A stretch of 64,000 nucleotides of DNA from Desulforamulus aeronauticus DSM 10349 (GCF_900142375.1 NZ_FRAR01000027.1:1-64000), one strand, 5' to 3'. Counted from the first letter of the stretch, positions 1 to 7,986 are shown. Made by a program: numbers and translations. The notes: generated by a model not told the origin, from the sequence alone.

Positions 1-143
1 TTTATATAACGCTTGACGAGGATTCATTGTGGTCGTCTTAGTTTCAGCTTCCGCTGACTTTTGACTTGACCTTATGCATCCATCATCTTCTGTTTAGTTT
101 TCAAAGACCATTTTGCTTTGGCCACTCTCGCGACCGGAATCTT

Positions 144-172
144 ATCTTACCATCTCTCTCACTTTCTTGCAA
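144..172 (-). promoter_or_regulatory. Downstream promoter of a tandem pair (rRNA-like)
   Basis: On the minus strand: -35 TTGCAA (167-172), 17-bp spacer, -10 TAAGAT (144-149). It reads leftwards towards the boxA-like motif at 91-107. Confidence 0.6.
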
Positions 173-229
173 GTGAAATTTTTGGTAGTTTGTCTTTCTC
201 GTTGCCACCGCTCAGCGGCGACATTTGTT

Positions 230-258
230 ATCTTACCACTATCATTTCGTTTATGCAA
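230..258 (-). promoter_or_regulatory. Upstream promoter of a tandem pair (rRNA-like)
   Basis: On the minus strand: -35 TTGCAT (253-258), 17-bp spacer, -10 TAAGAT (230-235). The same -10 and nearly the same -35 recur 86 bp downstream, the usual arrangement of rRNA P1/P2 promoters. Confidence 0.6.
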
Positions 259-361
259 GAACTTTTTTTAAGAATATCAATCTTTTTGCAGGGAATACTT
301 TTTCAATGTCAAAATTATCATAAGTCTTCTTATAGAATACTAAATGAACGTGGGTGGACGA

Positions 362-736
362 ATGGATATATTAGCAGCACTCGCAGAAAACAAAATACGC
401 GAGGCAGTGGAAAAAGGGGAACTAAATAACCTACCTGGTAGTGGCAAGCCTCTGCCAGTGGAAGATCTGTCCCATATACCTGAGGAGTTAAGGGTTAGCT
501 ACCGGTTACTTAAAAACGCTAACGTTTTACCTGAAGAAATGGAACTAAAGAAAGAAATCATTACTCTACAAAAACTAATTGATTGTTGCCACGAAAATAA
601 GGATAAAAGACAGTTGGTTAAAAAACTAAATGAAAAAATTCTTAGATTTGATATCATGATGGACCAAAGAAAGACCTACTCTTCAGCTCTCACCTATTAT
701 AGAGATAAAATATATACCAAGTTTATTGGAGATTAG
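362..736 (+). CDS. DUF1992 (DnaJ-related, YhdN-type) family protein
   Basis: A short protein of about 124 residues that belongs to the DUF1992 family, seen from its N-terminal signature: MDILAALAENKIREA followed by a Gly-rich NLPGSGKPL segment and an acidic LxHIPEELR stretch. Family members are small, mostly helical, cytoplasmic, and of unknown molecular function; in eukaryotes the domain occurs in a DnaJ-C28-like protein. I chose ATG 362 because a GGGTGGA ribosome-binding sequence precedes it; ATG 344 is in frame but has no such sequence. It is convergent with the DUF3795 gene and only 2 bp separate the two stops. Confidence 0.75.
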   Translation: MDILAALAENKIREAVEKGELNNLPGSGKPLPVEDLSHIPEELRVSYRLLKNANVLPEEMELKKEIITLQKLIDCCHENKDKRQLVKKLNEKILRFDIMMDQRKTYSSALTYYRDKIYTKFIGD

Positions 737-738
737 TC

Positions 739-1182
739 CTAGTATCGAGGAATCCGTTTTTGTTCGTTGTAAAATTCAACAACCCCAATTTCTTTCATGC
801 GATTATTTTTTTGTAGCCATCGTTCTCTTAGCATCGGGTTGTTTTGTCCGGAGCAAGGATACTCCTTACATTGAAAACAAAAGTCTACCTCTTTTTCCTT
901 ATGACAGGTCTTGGCAATACAATCTACAGGACAAGCTGACGCATCATTCCTGCAACCAGCACAGGAGGCTTGGGAAAAGGATGTCAGAATCTCTTTAAAT
1001 GACTGATAATCGGAAAAGGCTGGATTATGATCACTCATTATTTTAGCCAATCTTTCATAATTCCCTAGTAAATTTAGCAATTTAGTACTATGTTCTTTAA
1101 TCTCTCCCTGTGAATATCCGGCACATCTCCGGCAATCCAATCCACAAGGGGCAATTTCTTTGACGATCTGTTGATATTCCAT
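739..1182 (-). CDS. DUF3795 cysteine-rich protein
   Basis: A 147-residue protein with the DUF3795 pattern: an N-terminal CGLDCRRCAGY motif (Cys13, Cys17, Cys20), a CAGC pair in the middle, a CPVDCIAKTC segment, and a C-terminal CFQCKEYPC motif. The spacing of the ten or more cysteines suggests metal binding, most likely zinc; this is inference from the pattern. Members are common in anaerobic Firmicutes and methanogens and have no assigned reaction. A GAGGGG ribosome-binding sequence lies 9 bp before the ATG. It lies just downstream of the ComM-type gene, on the same strand, 35 bp away. Confidence 0.75.
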   Translation of the reverse strand: MEYQQIVKEIAPCGLDCRRCAGYSQGEIKEHSTKLLNLLGNYERLAKIMSDHNPAFSDYQSFKEILTSFSQASCAGCRNDASACPVDCIAKTCHKEKEVDFCFQCKEYPCSGQNNPMLRERWLQKNNRMKEIGVVEFYNEQKRIPRY

Positions 1183-1217
1183 TTTAGTATTCCCCTCACT
1201 ATTGACGATCTAATAAT

Positions 1218-2750
1218 TCAAACTCTAAACAACCGGTCCAATCCTCTATACTGTATTGCTTCTGCTATATGGTGGGGTAATATTGCTCCGCTGTTGTCAA
1301 TATCCGCAATAGTTCGTGCTACTTTCAAAATTCTATTGTAAGAACGAGCGCTAAGAGACATCCTAGTAAAGGCTTCTTTGAGCAAGTTGGTCCCCGACTG
1401 ATCCAGCTTGCAAAATAGTCGTACCTCCTTGGTACCCATGGCAGCATTGCAGCTTATAAGTCGCTCCTTAAATCTTTCCCGTTGGATTGCCCTAGCCTGT
1501 TCAACCCTCACTTTAATTTGCTGGGATGATTCACCGGGTGCTGTTTCATTTAACTCAGAATAGGATATTTTAGGCACCTCTAAATGAATATCAATACGAT
1601 CCAATAACGGCCCGCTAATTCGGTGTAAGTATTTTTGTACTTGAAAGGGCGTACAGGTACACTCCTTTTCCTTATCAAGCTGATATCCACAGGGACAGGG
1701 GTTAGCTGCACCAACTAACATTAAGTTAGCTGGAAAACTTACGCTGGCTGCCACTCTGGAAACATTAACACACCCATCCTCCAGTGGTTGTCTTAGCGCT
1801 TCTAAAGTATTTTTATGAAATTCCGGCAGCTCATCCATAAACAATACTCCATGATGGGCTAAACTTATTTCCCCCGGTTTAGGCACCCGCCCCCCGCCCA
1901 CAATGCTTGTCGAAGATGAAGTATGGTGCGGGGCTCTAAAAGGGCGTTTCCTTACCAAGGGATTTTGAGAACTTAACTGTCCCGCTAAACTATGAATTTT
2001 TGTAACCTCAATGGCTTCCTCAAAGGTTAAATCGGGAAGAATAGAGGGTAGTCTACGAGCCAACATGGTTTTCCCGCAACCGGGACTCCCCAGCATTAAG
2101 AGGTTATGTCCTCCGGCGGCGGCCACTTCTAAGGCCCGCTTAGCTGCCAGTTGACCCTTTACATCAGCAAAATCTAAGTTCTCCCCCTCGGAACATGAAA
2201 GAAAAACGTCCTCCTCTACTATAGAAGGTTGAAGCTCCGCCTCACCCCTAAGTGCTACAGCAAGCTCTGCCAAGGTCTGAATGCCAAATATCTCCACATC
2301 CCGAACCAGAGCTGCTTCTGGCGCATTTTCCAGCGGAACAACTACTTTTTTGATTCCCAGTTCTCTAGCAGCTAAGACGAGGGGAAGTACTCCATGAACA
2401 CCTCGCACCGAACCATCCAAAGATAGTTCACCGATAAATAGCAAATCAGCTACTATTTCCGGATTAATTTGTTCAGTAGCAGCCAGAATGCCTACGGCAA
2501 TGGGTAAATCAAAAATTGGCCCTTCTTTTCGTAAATCAGCTGGGGCTAGATTTACAGTAATTCTTTGAATAGGAAAATCCAAACTAGAATTTTTAATGGC
2601 TGTGCGAACTCTATCCTTGGCCTCTCTAACCGCAGCGTCGGGTAGACCAATAATTTCCAGGCAAGGCAGACCATGCGACACATCTACCTCTACCCTTACT
2701 TTCTGCCCATTTAAACCCAGTAATGCTACACTATCAATAATAGCCAGCAC
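1218..2750 (-). CDS. comM: ComM/YifB-type Mg-chelatase-like AAA+ ATPase
   Basis: A protein of about 510 residues of the YifB/ComM family, the usual length for the family. The N-terminal third is the Lon-like (ChlI N-terminal) domain, with the signature around LPCLEIIGLPDAAVREAKDRV. The central AAA+ module carries Walker A (GSPGCGKTML) and the Mg-chelatase signature FRAPHHTSSS and GEISLAHHGVLFMDELPEF. The C-terminal part has the cysteine segment ANPCPCGY and the ARSYNRILKVARTIADI helix. In Gram-negatives ComM is a hexameric helicase promoting branch migration during natural transformation; the role here is inferred. The start is taken as GTG 2750, preceded by GGGGGA; the frame is open 20 codons further upstream but lacks a ribosome-binding site. 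Confidence 0.85.
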   Translation of the reverse strand: MLAIIDSVALLGLNGQKVRVEVDVSHGLPCLEIIGLPDAAVREAKDRVRTAIKNSSLDFPIQRITVNLAPADLRKEGPIFDLPIAVGILAATEQINPEIVADLLFIGELSLDGSVRGVHGVLPLVLAARELGIKKVVVPLENAPEAALVRDVEIFGIQTLAELAVALRGEAELQPSIVEEDVFLSCSEGENLDFADVKGQLAAKRALEVAAAGGHNLLMLGSPGCGKTMLARRLPSILPDLTFEEAIEVTKIHSLAGQLSSQNPLVRKRPFRAPHHTSSSTSIVGGGRVPKPGEISLAHHGVLFMDELPEFHKNTLEALRQPLEDGCVNVSRVAASVSFPANLMLVGAANPCPCGYQLDKEKECTCTPFQVQKYLHRISGPLLDRIDIHLEVPKISYSELNETAPGESSQQIKVRVEQARAIQRERFKERLISCNAAMGTKEVRLFCKLDQSGTNLLKEAFTRMSLSARSYNRILKVARTIADIDNSGAILPHHIAEAIQYRGLDRLFRV

Positions 2751-2955
2751 AGAAATTCCCCCGGAGTAAATAGTTGTAATATTGCTATAATTCAACAGAA
2801 GTACTATCATACCTTTATTTCAAAATCTGTTGAATAGTAAATTCTAAAGCAAAATATCTTCTCTAGGGAGAGAAATTAGGACAAGTATTCCGGGTGAAAT
2901 AAATTATTAGAGAGGCGGCTACACATTTTGGCGTTGAAATAACAGTAAATATGGC

Positions 2956-3165
2956 TTATTGCCCTATTATTTTAGATGCGTGAATGATTTCATTGTCTAA
3001 ATCCTCGCGTCCAACCTCAATTAAGTGTTTCCTTTCATATTCCAAAACTAATAATTCGCCAGCTCCCTAAATCTCTACGTTTAGAAGCAACCTCTCTATA
3101 GTCAAGTTTTCGCCTATGAAAATCTCTCTGCTGTAATCACTATATTTCCTTAATGGTCTAACCAT
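2956..3165 (-). pseudogene. Small ORF interrupted by one in-frame amber codon
   Basis: A 70-codon reading frame that starts at ATG 3165 behind a good ribosome-binding sequence (TGGAGG, 7 bp upstream) and stops at TAA 2956-2958, with a single TAG at codon 33 (3067-3069). Both halves read like one protein: residues 1-32 begin MVRPLRKYSDYSREIF, and residues 34-69 are charged and helical, with GAGELLVLEYERKHLIEVG. I do not recognise the family. Either the gene is a recent nonsense pseudogene or the stop is read through. No promoter stands out upstream. Confidence 0.5.
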
Positions 3166-3335
3166 AATTAACCTCCAGGAAAAAGATTAAAGATATATCG
3201 ACTTTTTCTATATTTTTTGACAATCCTTTTAATAATCTTCAAGGGAAGAAGGAAAATTACTCTGTTTGTCTAATTAAATTACTTGGAAATTAGCTTTAAT
3301 CTTTCTGTTAAGTCAAATACTTTCATAAAATAAAA

Positions 3336-3357
3336 CACCCTTATGGGTGCTTTTGTG
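3336..3357 (+). terminator. Weak hairpin with T-rich tail
   Basis: A 5-bp stem (CACCC/GGGTG, loop TTAT, 3336-3349) followed by CTTTTGTGTTTT. It overlaps the longest possible start of the following ORF, which is one reason to place that gene's start further downstream. Confidence 0.35.
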
Positions 3358-3408
3358 TTTTATGGGGAATTCGACAATATTCGAGTAAGAGAGATGGAGG
3401 GAATATTA

Positions 3409-4116
3409 TTGTCTATTAGTCTTGTTAAAGAAACAGCTACTAGAAAGCTCGATTTAAGAAAAGAGACCCTAAAAATATCACTGGTAAAAAAATCTTTAAC
3501 CAGTGTAACAGCTAGAGTTGGAGTCGTACTAGATAAGTCTGGTTCAATGAGAAAACTTTATAAGGATGGTTCTGTACAGGACGTGTTAGAAAAGTTATTT
3601 CCAATCGCTTTAAATTTTGATGATAATGGTGAATTGGATGTTTGGTTGTTTAATGATGAATTTATTCGCATGAAAGAGCCAGTTACCCTAGATAATTTCT
3701 ATAATTATATTGACGCTAAAGTTATGAGTGGTGTTATTGAAAAGTTTTGGGGACAGACAAAATATGCCCCTGTAATGCAGGATGTTTTTAATAAATACTG
3801 CATCGAGGACCCATCACCACTACCTACTTTTATAATATTTCTAACTGATGGGAACAACTCAGATAAAAATAATACTAAGAAAATTTTAAAAGAATCATCT
3901 GCCCATAATATTTTCTGGGAATTTGTTGGAATTGGAGACGAAAAATTTGAATTCTTGCAAAGATTAGATAGCCTTAGCGGGAGAACAATCGATAATGCTA
4001 ATTTCTTTGATGTCAAAGACATTGCGTCCCTAAGTGACGAACATTTATATGACAAACTCCTCTATGAATACCCCCAATGGGAAGCAGAGGCCAAAAGAGT
4101 GGGTATTTTAAGATAA
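3409..4116 (+). CDS. VWA (TerF-like) domain protein
   Basis: A protein of about 235 residues with a single von Willebrand A fold. The metal-ion-dependent adhesion motif is visible: DKSGS at about residues 42-46 after a VGVVL strand, and a later FIIFLTDGN strand (Asp about 147). The length and order resemble the VWA proteins found with stress/tellurite Ter genes (TerF/TerY-like), but no ter partner is nearby, so that role is not supported. No signal peptide or membrane segment is seen. The start is taken as TTG 3409, 5-6 bp after GGAGGG; ATG 3394 is an alternative. The gene is AT-rich, like its surroundings, and ends before a strong palindromic terminator. Confidence 0.7.
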   Translation: MSISLVKETATRKLDLRKETLKISLVKKSLTSVTARVGVVLDKSGSMRKLYKDGSVQDVLEKLFPIALNFDDNGELDVWLFNDEFIRMKEPVTLDNFYNYIDAKVMSGVIEKFWGQTKYAPVMQDVFNKYCIEDPSPLPTFIIFLTDGNNSDKNNTKKILKESSAHNIFWEFVGIGDEKFEFLQRLDSLSGRTIDNANFFDVKDIASLSDEHLYDKLLYEYPQWEAEAKRVGILR

Positions 4117-4160
4117 GTCAGGAATACGGGAAACAATACATGAACAATTCCTAGCAATAT

Positions 4161-4228
4161 AACAGAAATTATCAAAAGACTTAGAACATCAAAGGGACGA
4201 CATCTAAAATAATGTCGTCCCTTTTGTA
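4161..4228 (+). repeat. Intergenic repeat copy R1
   Basis: About 68 bp that align closely with 7801-7867: a shared lead sequence CAGAAATTATCAA, then AGAC, then a variable 10 bp, then the GGGACGACAT palindrome and its T-rich tail. A third, poorer copy of the palindrome is at 6841-6874. Confidence 0.6.
4191..4224. terminator. Strong bidirectional terminator between convergent genes
   Basis: A perfect 13-bp inverted repeat, AAAGGGACGACAT and its complement, with an 8-nt loop and A/T flanks. It separates the VWA gene (plus) from the NodB-TPR gene (minus). It is also part of a repeated sequence that recurs at 7801-7867 (see repeat entries). Confidence 0.75.
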
Positions 4229-4240
4229 ACACACGGCAAT

Positions 4241-5680
4241 TTAGTCCTTATTTTTTTCTTGCAGATCTAACTCAAGCGACTTCTGCAACATATTATTAGC
4301 AAGGTGCTTTTGACCTAAAGCCTCATAAGCTTTACTTATGTTATAAAAATAAAGTGATTTCGTTTTATCAAATTCGATAGCTTTTTGGAAATCAGAAAGT
4401 GCTCTCTCATAATTTCCACTTAAATAATAGACATACCCCCTACTATGATAGGCATCGGCATAATCATTTTTTAACTCTATAGATTTGTTACAATCAATTA
4501 ATGCTTTATCAAGATCCTGCAATTTGGCATAGGCATAACCTCTTTTATTATAGGTAGACGCCAAATATGGAAAGGTAGGATCTATATCAATGACAGTATT
4601 TAAATCCTGAATAGCTTCTGCATATTTTTCAGCCTTAATATAAGCCGAAGCCCTGTTATTATAGGGATAGGAGAATTGGGGGGCTAAAGTACAAGCGTTT
4701 GTATAATCCGATATCGCCTTCTCATACTGACCGAGTTCATTATAGACCCAACCCCTACCATTATAGGCCTCAGAGAAGTTCGGATTTATCTCTAGTGCTT
4801 TGGTATAATCATTGATAGCTTCACGATGATTGCCAATGTTTTCAAAGGCCATGCCTCTTTGTAAATAAGCATTAGCATCATTTTGATTTAAATCTATAGC
4901 TAAAAAATAATTTATAATGTTACCATCAAATTGTCCTGGCTTCATTTTAAGCAGAGTATCAATAGTATGATTACTCATGCTTCCGTAAATATTTATCCTT
5001 GGCAACTGGTATAGGTTATCTTTTGAGGATGAAATGTCAGTATGAACTGTGACAGCCGACTTATAGCCAGCCTTTCTAACTAATTCGATAACATCATCGT
5101 TATAATCACCATAGGGGTAACAGAAATCAGTTACTTTTTTATTCAACATTTCCTCTAGCTTTTGTTTTGATCCCTCAACCTGCTTTTGTAACAATGAACT
5201 GTCCAGCTTTGATAAATATGGGTGAGTTTCAGAATGACTTCCTACTTCAACCCCCTCATTCATCAGTTTTCTCAACTGCGTCCATGTCATATGGTTGGGT
5301 GTATCCACCATATCCGTAATGATAAAAACAGTAGCGGTATAATTGTATTTCTTCAATATTGGGTAAGCCTTTTCATAAAATGAGACATAACCATCATCAA
5401 AGGTTAGCGCAACAAGCTTATCCCCTTCTTCTCGTTTAAAGTTACTGTCCAGTAGTTGTGATACCGTAACAGACTTATACCCCTCTTTATTTAAATGATC
5501 TATTAGCCGCTCAAAATCCTGTTCCGGAACATAAAGACCATGGGGTCCCTGGCCAATTTCATGCAACAAAAAGATATGTGTGTTACCATTGACGGTAGTA
5601 GAAACTTGATCCTTTGACTGAGCAGAAAGAGGTTGGATAAATAATAAGATCAAAAAAAGCATTAGTGTGGTGACTCTCAA
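4241..5680 (-). CDS. Secreted NodB polysaccharide deacetylase fused to TPR repeats
   Basis: A 479-residue exported protein. Residues 1-21 are a signal peptide (hydrophobic core LMLFLILLFI, ending SAQS). Residues about 30-240 are a NodB carbohydrate esterase 4 domain with its metal/catalytic motifs: ALTFDDGYVS (motif 1), SHSETHPYL (motif 2) and CYPYGDYND (motif 3). Such enzymes remove acetyl groups from N-acetylglucosamine polymers such as peptidoglycan or poly-GlcNAc. Residues about 260-475 hold about six tetratricopeptide repeats, recognisable from repeated YxxRGxxY...A...Y.KAIELxP units. The start is TTG 5680, with AAGGAAG upstream. The fusion suggests a deacetylase docked on a protein partner; substrate and partner are unknown. 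Confidence 0.85.
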   Translation of the reverse strand: MRVTTLMLFLILLFIQPLSAQSKDQVSTTVNGNTHIFLLHEIGQGPHGLYVPEQDFERLIDHLNKEGYKSVTVSQLLDSNFKREEGDKLVALTFDDGYVSFYEKAYPILKKYNYTATVFIITDMVDTPNHMTWTQLRKLMNEGVEVGSHSETHPYLSKLDSSLLQKQVEGSKQKLEEMLNKKVTDFCYPYGDYNDDVIELVRKAGYKSAVTVHTDISSSKDNLYQLPRINIYGSMSNHTIDTLLKMKPGQFDGNIINYFLAIDLNQNDANAYLQRGMAFENIGNHREAINDYTKALEINPNFSEAYNGRGWVYNELGQYEKAISDYTNACTLAPQFSYPYNNRASAYIKAEKYAEAIQDLNTVIDIDPTFPYLASTYNKRGYAYAKLQDLDKALIDCNKSIELKNDYADAYHSRGYVYYLSGNYERALSDFQKAIEFDKTKSLYFYNISKAYEALGQKHLANNMLQKSLELDLQEKNKD

Positions 5681-5839
5681 AAAAGAAGCACTTCCTTATC
5701 AATTTACTATCTTTAATAATTTTTATATGAAGCTCCAAAATTCCTCTATTTTCTAACCTTTTTTACAAAACTTGCTATGCTAAAAAGGAATCAGAATGAT
5801 ACCTGAAGAAATTAAAAGAAAACAAACATTGGGGGATAT

Positions 5840-6610
5840 ATGCTAAATCATATGAAAAATATAACATTTTTTGGTATGCTGGTTGTATTGGGGTTATTTT
5901 TATTTGCCGTTCCTGCTTTAGCTAATGATATTGTTATTCCAGTGGGAGAAGAAAATAGTATAGTTAATGACCGGCCATATCTAATGGATGTTCCATCTTT
6001 CCTAATGAATGGCAGAATATATGTTTCCTCCCGTTCCTTAGGAGACTATCTACAAGCAGACGTGAAATGGCTAGATAAAGTAGACTATCAGAGTATTACC
6101 TTTACTAAAAATGACCATCATGTTGTTTTTTTACTAAATGAAAATAACTATTTAGTTAAACATAAGGAGTTTTATTCTAACTTAGAAAAAATGGACACCT
6201 GCCCATTATTAATTGGCGAGAAATCATATATTCCGGCTAAATTTCTATTAGAAAATTTAGGCTACAAGGTAACTCATAATACAGTTGACAATTCTGTCAG
6301 GGCAATATTCACGGGTGAGTTTTCCAAGGAAGGGTTCACTATTCCATTAGAAACATCAATTCAAAGCGTAAAAGCATATCCGGCTGACATTCTACTAGAA
6401 TTAGTCATTGAAAATAATGGTGATTTAAATAAACAGTTAACGGATGTTGCATATATTCTAGATTCAAAATCAATTGATCCACTTCCTATCATCAACCAGA
6501 TTCAAACTGATTTTATGAAGGGAGATTTAAATACTGCCTCGAAGATTGAAAATAAGGTCTCTTTACACTTGCTGTCAAATGATACTATCTTATTAAGAAT
6601 ATGGAGATGA
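5840..6610 (+). CDS. Secreted stalk (copper amine oxidase N-like) domain protein
   Basis: A 256-residue exported protein. Residues about 5-29 form a signal peptide (GMLVVLGLFLFAVPALA). Two copies of the copper-amine-oxidase-N/stalk motif follow: about residues 30-75 (DVPSFLMNGRIYVSSRSLGDYL...VKW) and about residues 118-155 (LIGEKSYIPAKFLLENLGYKV). The domain is a non-catalytic beta-rich module widespread on the surface of clostridia; no amine oxidase active site is present. The C-terminal part (about 160-256) is not recognised. GGGGGAT precedes ATG 5840. It diverges from the NodB-TPR gene, so both may act at the cell surface. Confidence 0.75.
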   Translation: MLNHMKNITFFGMLVVLGLFLFAVPALANDIVIPVGEENSIVNDRPYLMDVPSFLMNGRIYVSSRSLGDYLQADVKWLDKVDYQSITFTKNDHHVVFLLNENNYLVKHKEFYSNLEKMDTCPLLIGEKSYIPAKFLLENLGYKVTHNTVDNSVRAIFTGEFSKEGFTIPLETSIQSVKAYPADILLELVIENNGDLNKQLTDVAYILDSKSIDPLPIINQIQTDFMKGDLNTASKIENKVSLHLLSNDTILLRIWR

Positions 6611-6912
6611 TAATTGTATCGACTTCTATTAAGTAGGTTGCTATTTAGGTGGAGTAAATCTGAATTATCCTTAACAATCAGTTAATATTTATGGAGGTGT
6701 TGGGACTTCCATGAATGATCATAGGCTTGGTTTATTTTGCTTGGGATTTGGTATAAGCAAATGAGAGTTATTAAGAGGCTCTATTATGATGTTAGCCATA
6801 CCCCATTAAATTGACTGAACATCTTCCAATTCATGACATTAAAGAACGACATCATTAGGTGGTCATCCCTTTTGGTTATCAATAAATATCGTAAAAAATG
6901 AGGAGGTATACT
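6611..6912. other. Intergenic region with degenerate repeat
   Basis: About 300 AT-rich bp without a supportable gene. The right part holds a degraded copy of the GGGACGACAT palindrome (6841-6874), then the ribosome-binding site of the cupin gene. Nothing else stands out. Confidence 0.5.
6841..6874 (+). repeat. Degenerate palindrome copy R2
   Basis: AAAGAACGACATC and GGTCATCCCTTTT form an imperfect stem that resembles the perfect palindrome at 4191-4224 and the near-perfect one at 7832-7862. Confidence 0.4.
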
Positions 6913-7260
6913 ATGTTTATAAATCATGTCAATAATATTGAGAAAATTACCATGAATGCTCCTGGAGTAAACGGAGCCACTAAACAAACTTTAATCGGTC
7001 CGGCTCAAGGTTGGGAGGGCTGGGTGATGCGCCAGTTTTCTTTGGCCGGTGGTGGACATACGCCACGTCACTCACATCCCTGGCCTCATATTAATTATGT
7101 ACTAAGTGGAAAGGGTGTCTTATTCTTAGGGGGGCAAGAACATACATTAGAGCCTGGTTCTGTTGCTTATGTTCCTGGTGACGTAGAGCATCAGTTTATG
7201 AACAAAGAAGAACAAGAACTTTCGTTTATTTGCATTGTGCCTGAGGAAGGCGATAAATAA
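6913..7260 (+). CDS. Small cupin domain protein
   Basis: A 115-residue single-domain cupin. Motif 1 reads HTPRHSHPWPHINYVLSGKG, with the usual metal ligands (two His, later His), and motif 2 reads PGSVAYVPGDVEHQF. Such proteins bind a divalent metal in a beta barrel; functions range from dioxygenases and isomerases to sugar or ligand sensors, so no reaction is assigned. The start is ATG 6913, with AGGAGG 6 bp upstream; the frame is open 5 codons further up. It stands alone, with no operon partner. Confidence 0.8.
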   Translation: MFINHVNNIEKITMNAPGVNGATKQTLIGPAQGWEGWVMRQFSLAGGGHTPRHSHPWPHINYVLSGKGVLFLGGQEHTLEPGSVAYVPGDVEHQFMNKEEQELSFICIVPEEGDK

Positions 7261-7605
7261 AAGAGGTCGAATAAAGGTATTTATTACTGAACTAATAAAA
7301 ACAGAGTTAATTATTACACTGTAAAAGGTGTGCTGATAACACGGAATCACTGGATAAGTTAGAAGAACGAGGTATTGAAAAAATACTTACGAAGGTACTT
7401 TAACTAGGAGTTATTCGTGTTTTAGACATAGAAAATGCTTCCTTATATAGACAGTTTTTTTATTTCATCAGTCCTTCCCTAAGGGGTGGAGCTTTTGTTT
7501 TAGTACGTTAAGTTTAGAATTGACCTTCTCGGACAATATCAGTCCACTTATTTAATCGATACTGGTTGGTCACTTCCTTAGTATTCAACTCTAAACCTCC
7601 TTTGA

Positions 7606-7631
7606 AGTTTTTCGAGTTCACTCGAAAAACT
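7606..7631. repeat. Perfect 11-bp inverted repeat
   Basis: AGTTTTTCGAG, loop TTCA, CTCGAAAAACT. No T-run follows on either strand, so it is not a clear terminator; its role is unknown. Confidence 0.5.
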
Positions 7632-7800
7632 CTACAAACTCTAATTTAGAGAATTGTCCCACTGAATTAGGGAAATTTCCATACACTGACTTATTGGACG
7701 TTTACTTTATGTTTTATAGGGGATTGTAGTAGCAAGCATTATCATGGGTGTGGTTAAGAAGGTAGCAAGAAAATAAGCATGACAAAATTTCTAACATTAT

Positions 7801-7867
7801 TACAGAAATTATCAACAGACTCGTGACATTTAAGGGACGACATCATAGATTGTCGTCTCTTTTTGTA
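7801..7867 (+). repeat. Intergenic repeat copy R3
   Basis: Close match to 4161-4228 (copy R1): CAGAAATTATCAA, AGAC, variable bases, then the GGGACGACA palindrome (7832-7842 with 7851-7861, one G-U pair) and a T-run. Confidence 0.6.
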
Positions 7868-7874
7868 TATAAAA

Positions 7875-7908
7875 AAGACCTGTGAGGATTTTAAGCCCCA
7901 CAGGTCTT
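7875..7908 (-). terminator. Terminator of the original stalk-protein gene
   Basis: A 10-bp stem, AAGACCTGTG with CACAGGTCTT, and a T-run on the minus strand after the stem. It lies just past the original stop codon (7921-7923) of the stalk gene, which the IS at 7949-9168 has separated from the rest. Confidence 0.7.
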
Positions 7909-7920
7909 AAGAATATGCAA

Positions 7921-7944
7921 TTACTCCTCATCGTTAGTTTTACC
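7921..7944 (-). pseudogene. Displaced 3' end of the stalk-protein gene
   Basis: Read on the minus strand after removing the IS and one 4-bp duplication, the codons GGT AAA ACT AAC GAT GAG GAG TAA continue the frame of the gene at 9166-10131. They restore a C-terminus GKTNDEE followed by a stop and then the terminator. These codons are now cut off from the gene. Confidence 0.8.
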
Positions 7945-7948
7945 ATTA
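7945..7948. repeat. Target site duplication ATTA, left copy
   Basis: ATTA immediately left of the IS end; the matching copy is at 9169-9172. Confidence 0.85.
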
Positions 7949-7986
7949 TGACCTGCCCCCAGGTTTTGTACCACAGGGAATGTTAG

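Larger units (their letters stand above)
1..361 (-). other. Probable rRNA operon leader region
   Basis: No credible gene lies here. Read on the minus strand it has two tandem sigma-A-like promoters (listed separately), followed at 91-107 by the motif TCTTTGAAAACTAAACA, which closely resembles the boxA-associated sequence found in Gram-positive rRNA leaders and spacers just before 16S or 23S rRNA. I infer that a 16S-23S-5S operon reads leftwards out of the window. The rRNA itself is not in the window, so this rests on promoters and the leader motif only. Confidence 0.6.
7261..7944. other. Non-coding region with decayed sequences
   Basis: About 680 bp of decayed DNA. 7345-7470 reads as a broken frame (ESLDKLEERGIEKILTKVL, stop, LGVIRVLDIENASLY) that I do not recognise. 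7519-7555 resembles an IS3-type end (TGACCTTCTC...AGTCCAC), like the one at 10490. A perfect 11-bp palindrome, AGTTTTTCGAG/CTCGAAAAACT, lies at 7606-7631. Repeat copy R3 is at 7801-7867, and a terminator at 7875-7908. 7921-7944 are the displaced last codons of the stalk gene cut by the IS. Confidence 0.55.

Noticed and set aside
118-429. 103-codon plus-strand frame at the left edge
   Set aside because: It lies across the tandem promoters of the rRNA-like leader, has no ribosome-binding site, and overlaps the better supported DUF1992 gene.
3343-3408. Upstream extension of the VWA protein to ATG 3343
   Set aside because: This part overlaps a terminator-like hairpin and lacks a ribosome-binding site; a later start has one.
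6784-6987. 67-codon minus-strand frame over the cupin start
   Set aside because: Antisense to the cupin ribosome-binding region, no family features.
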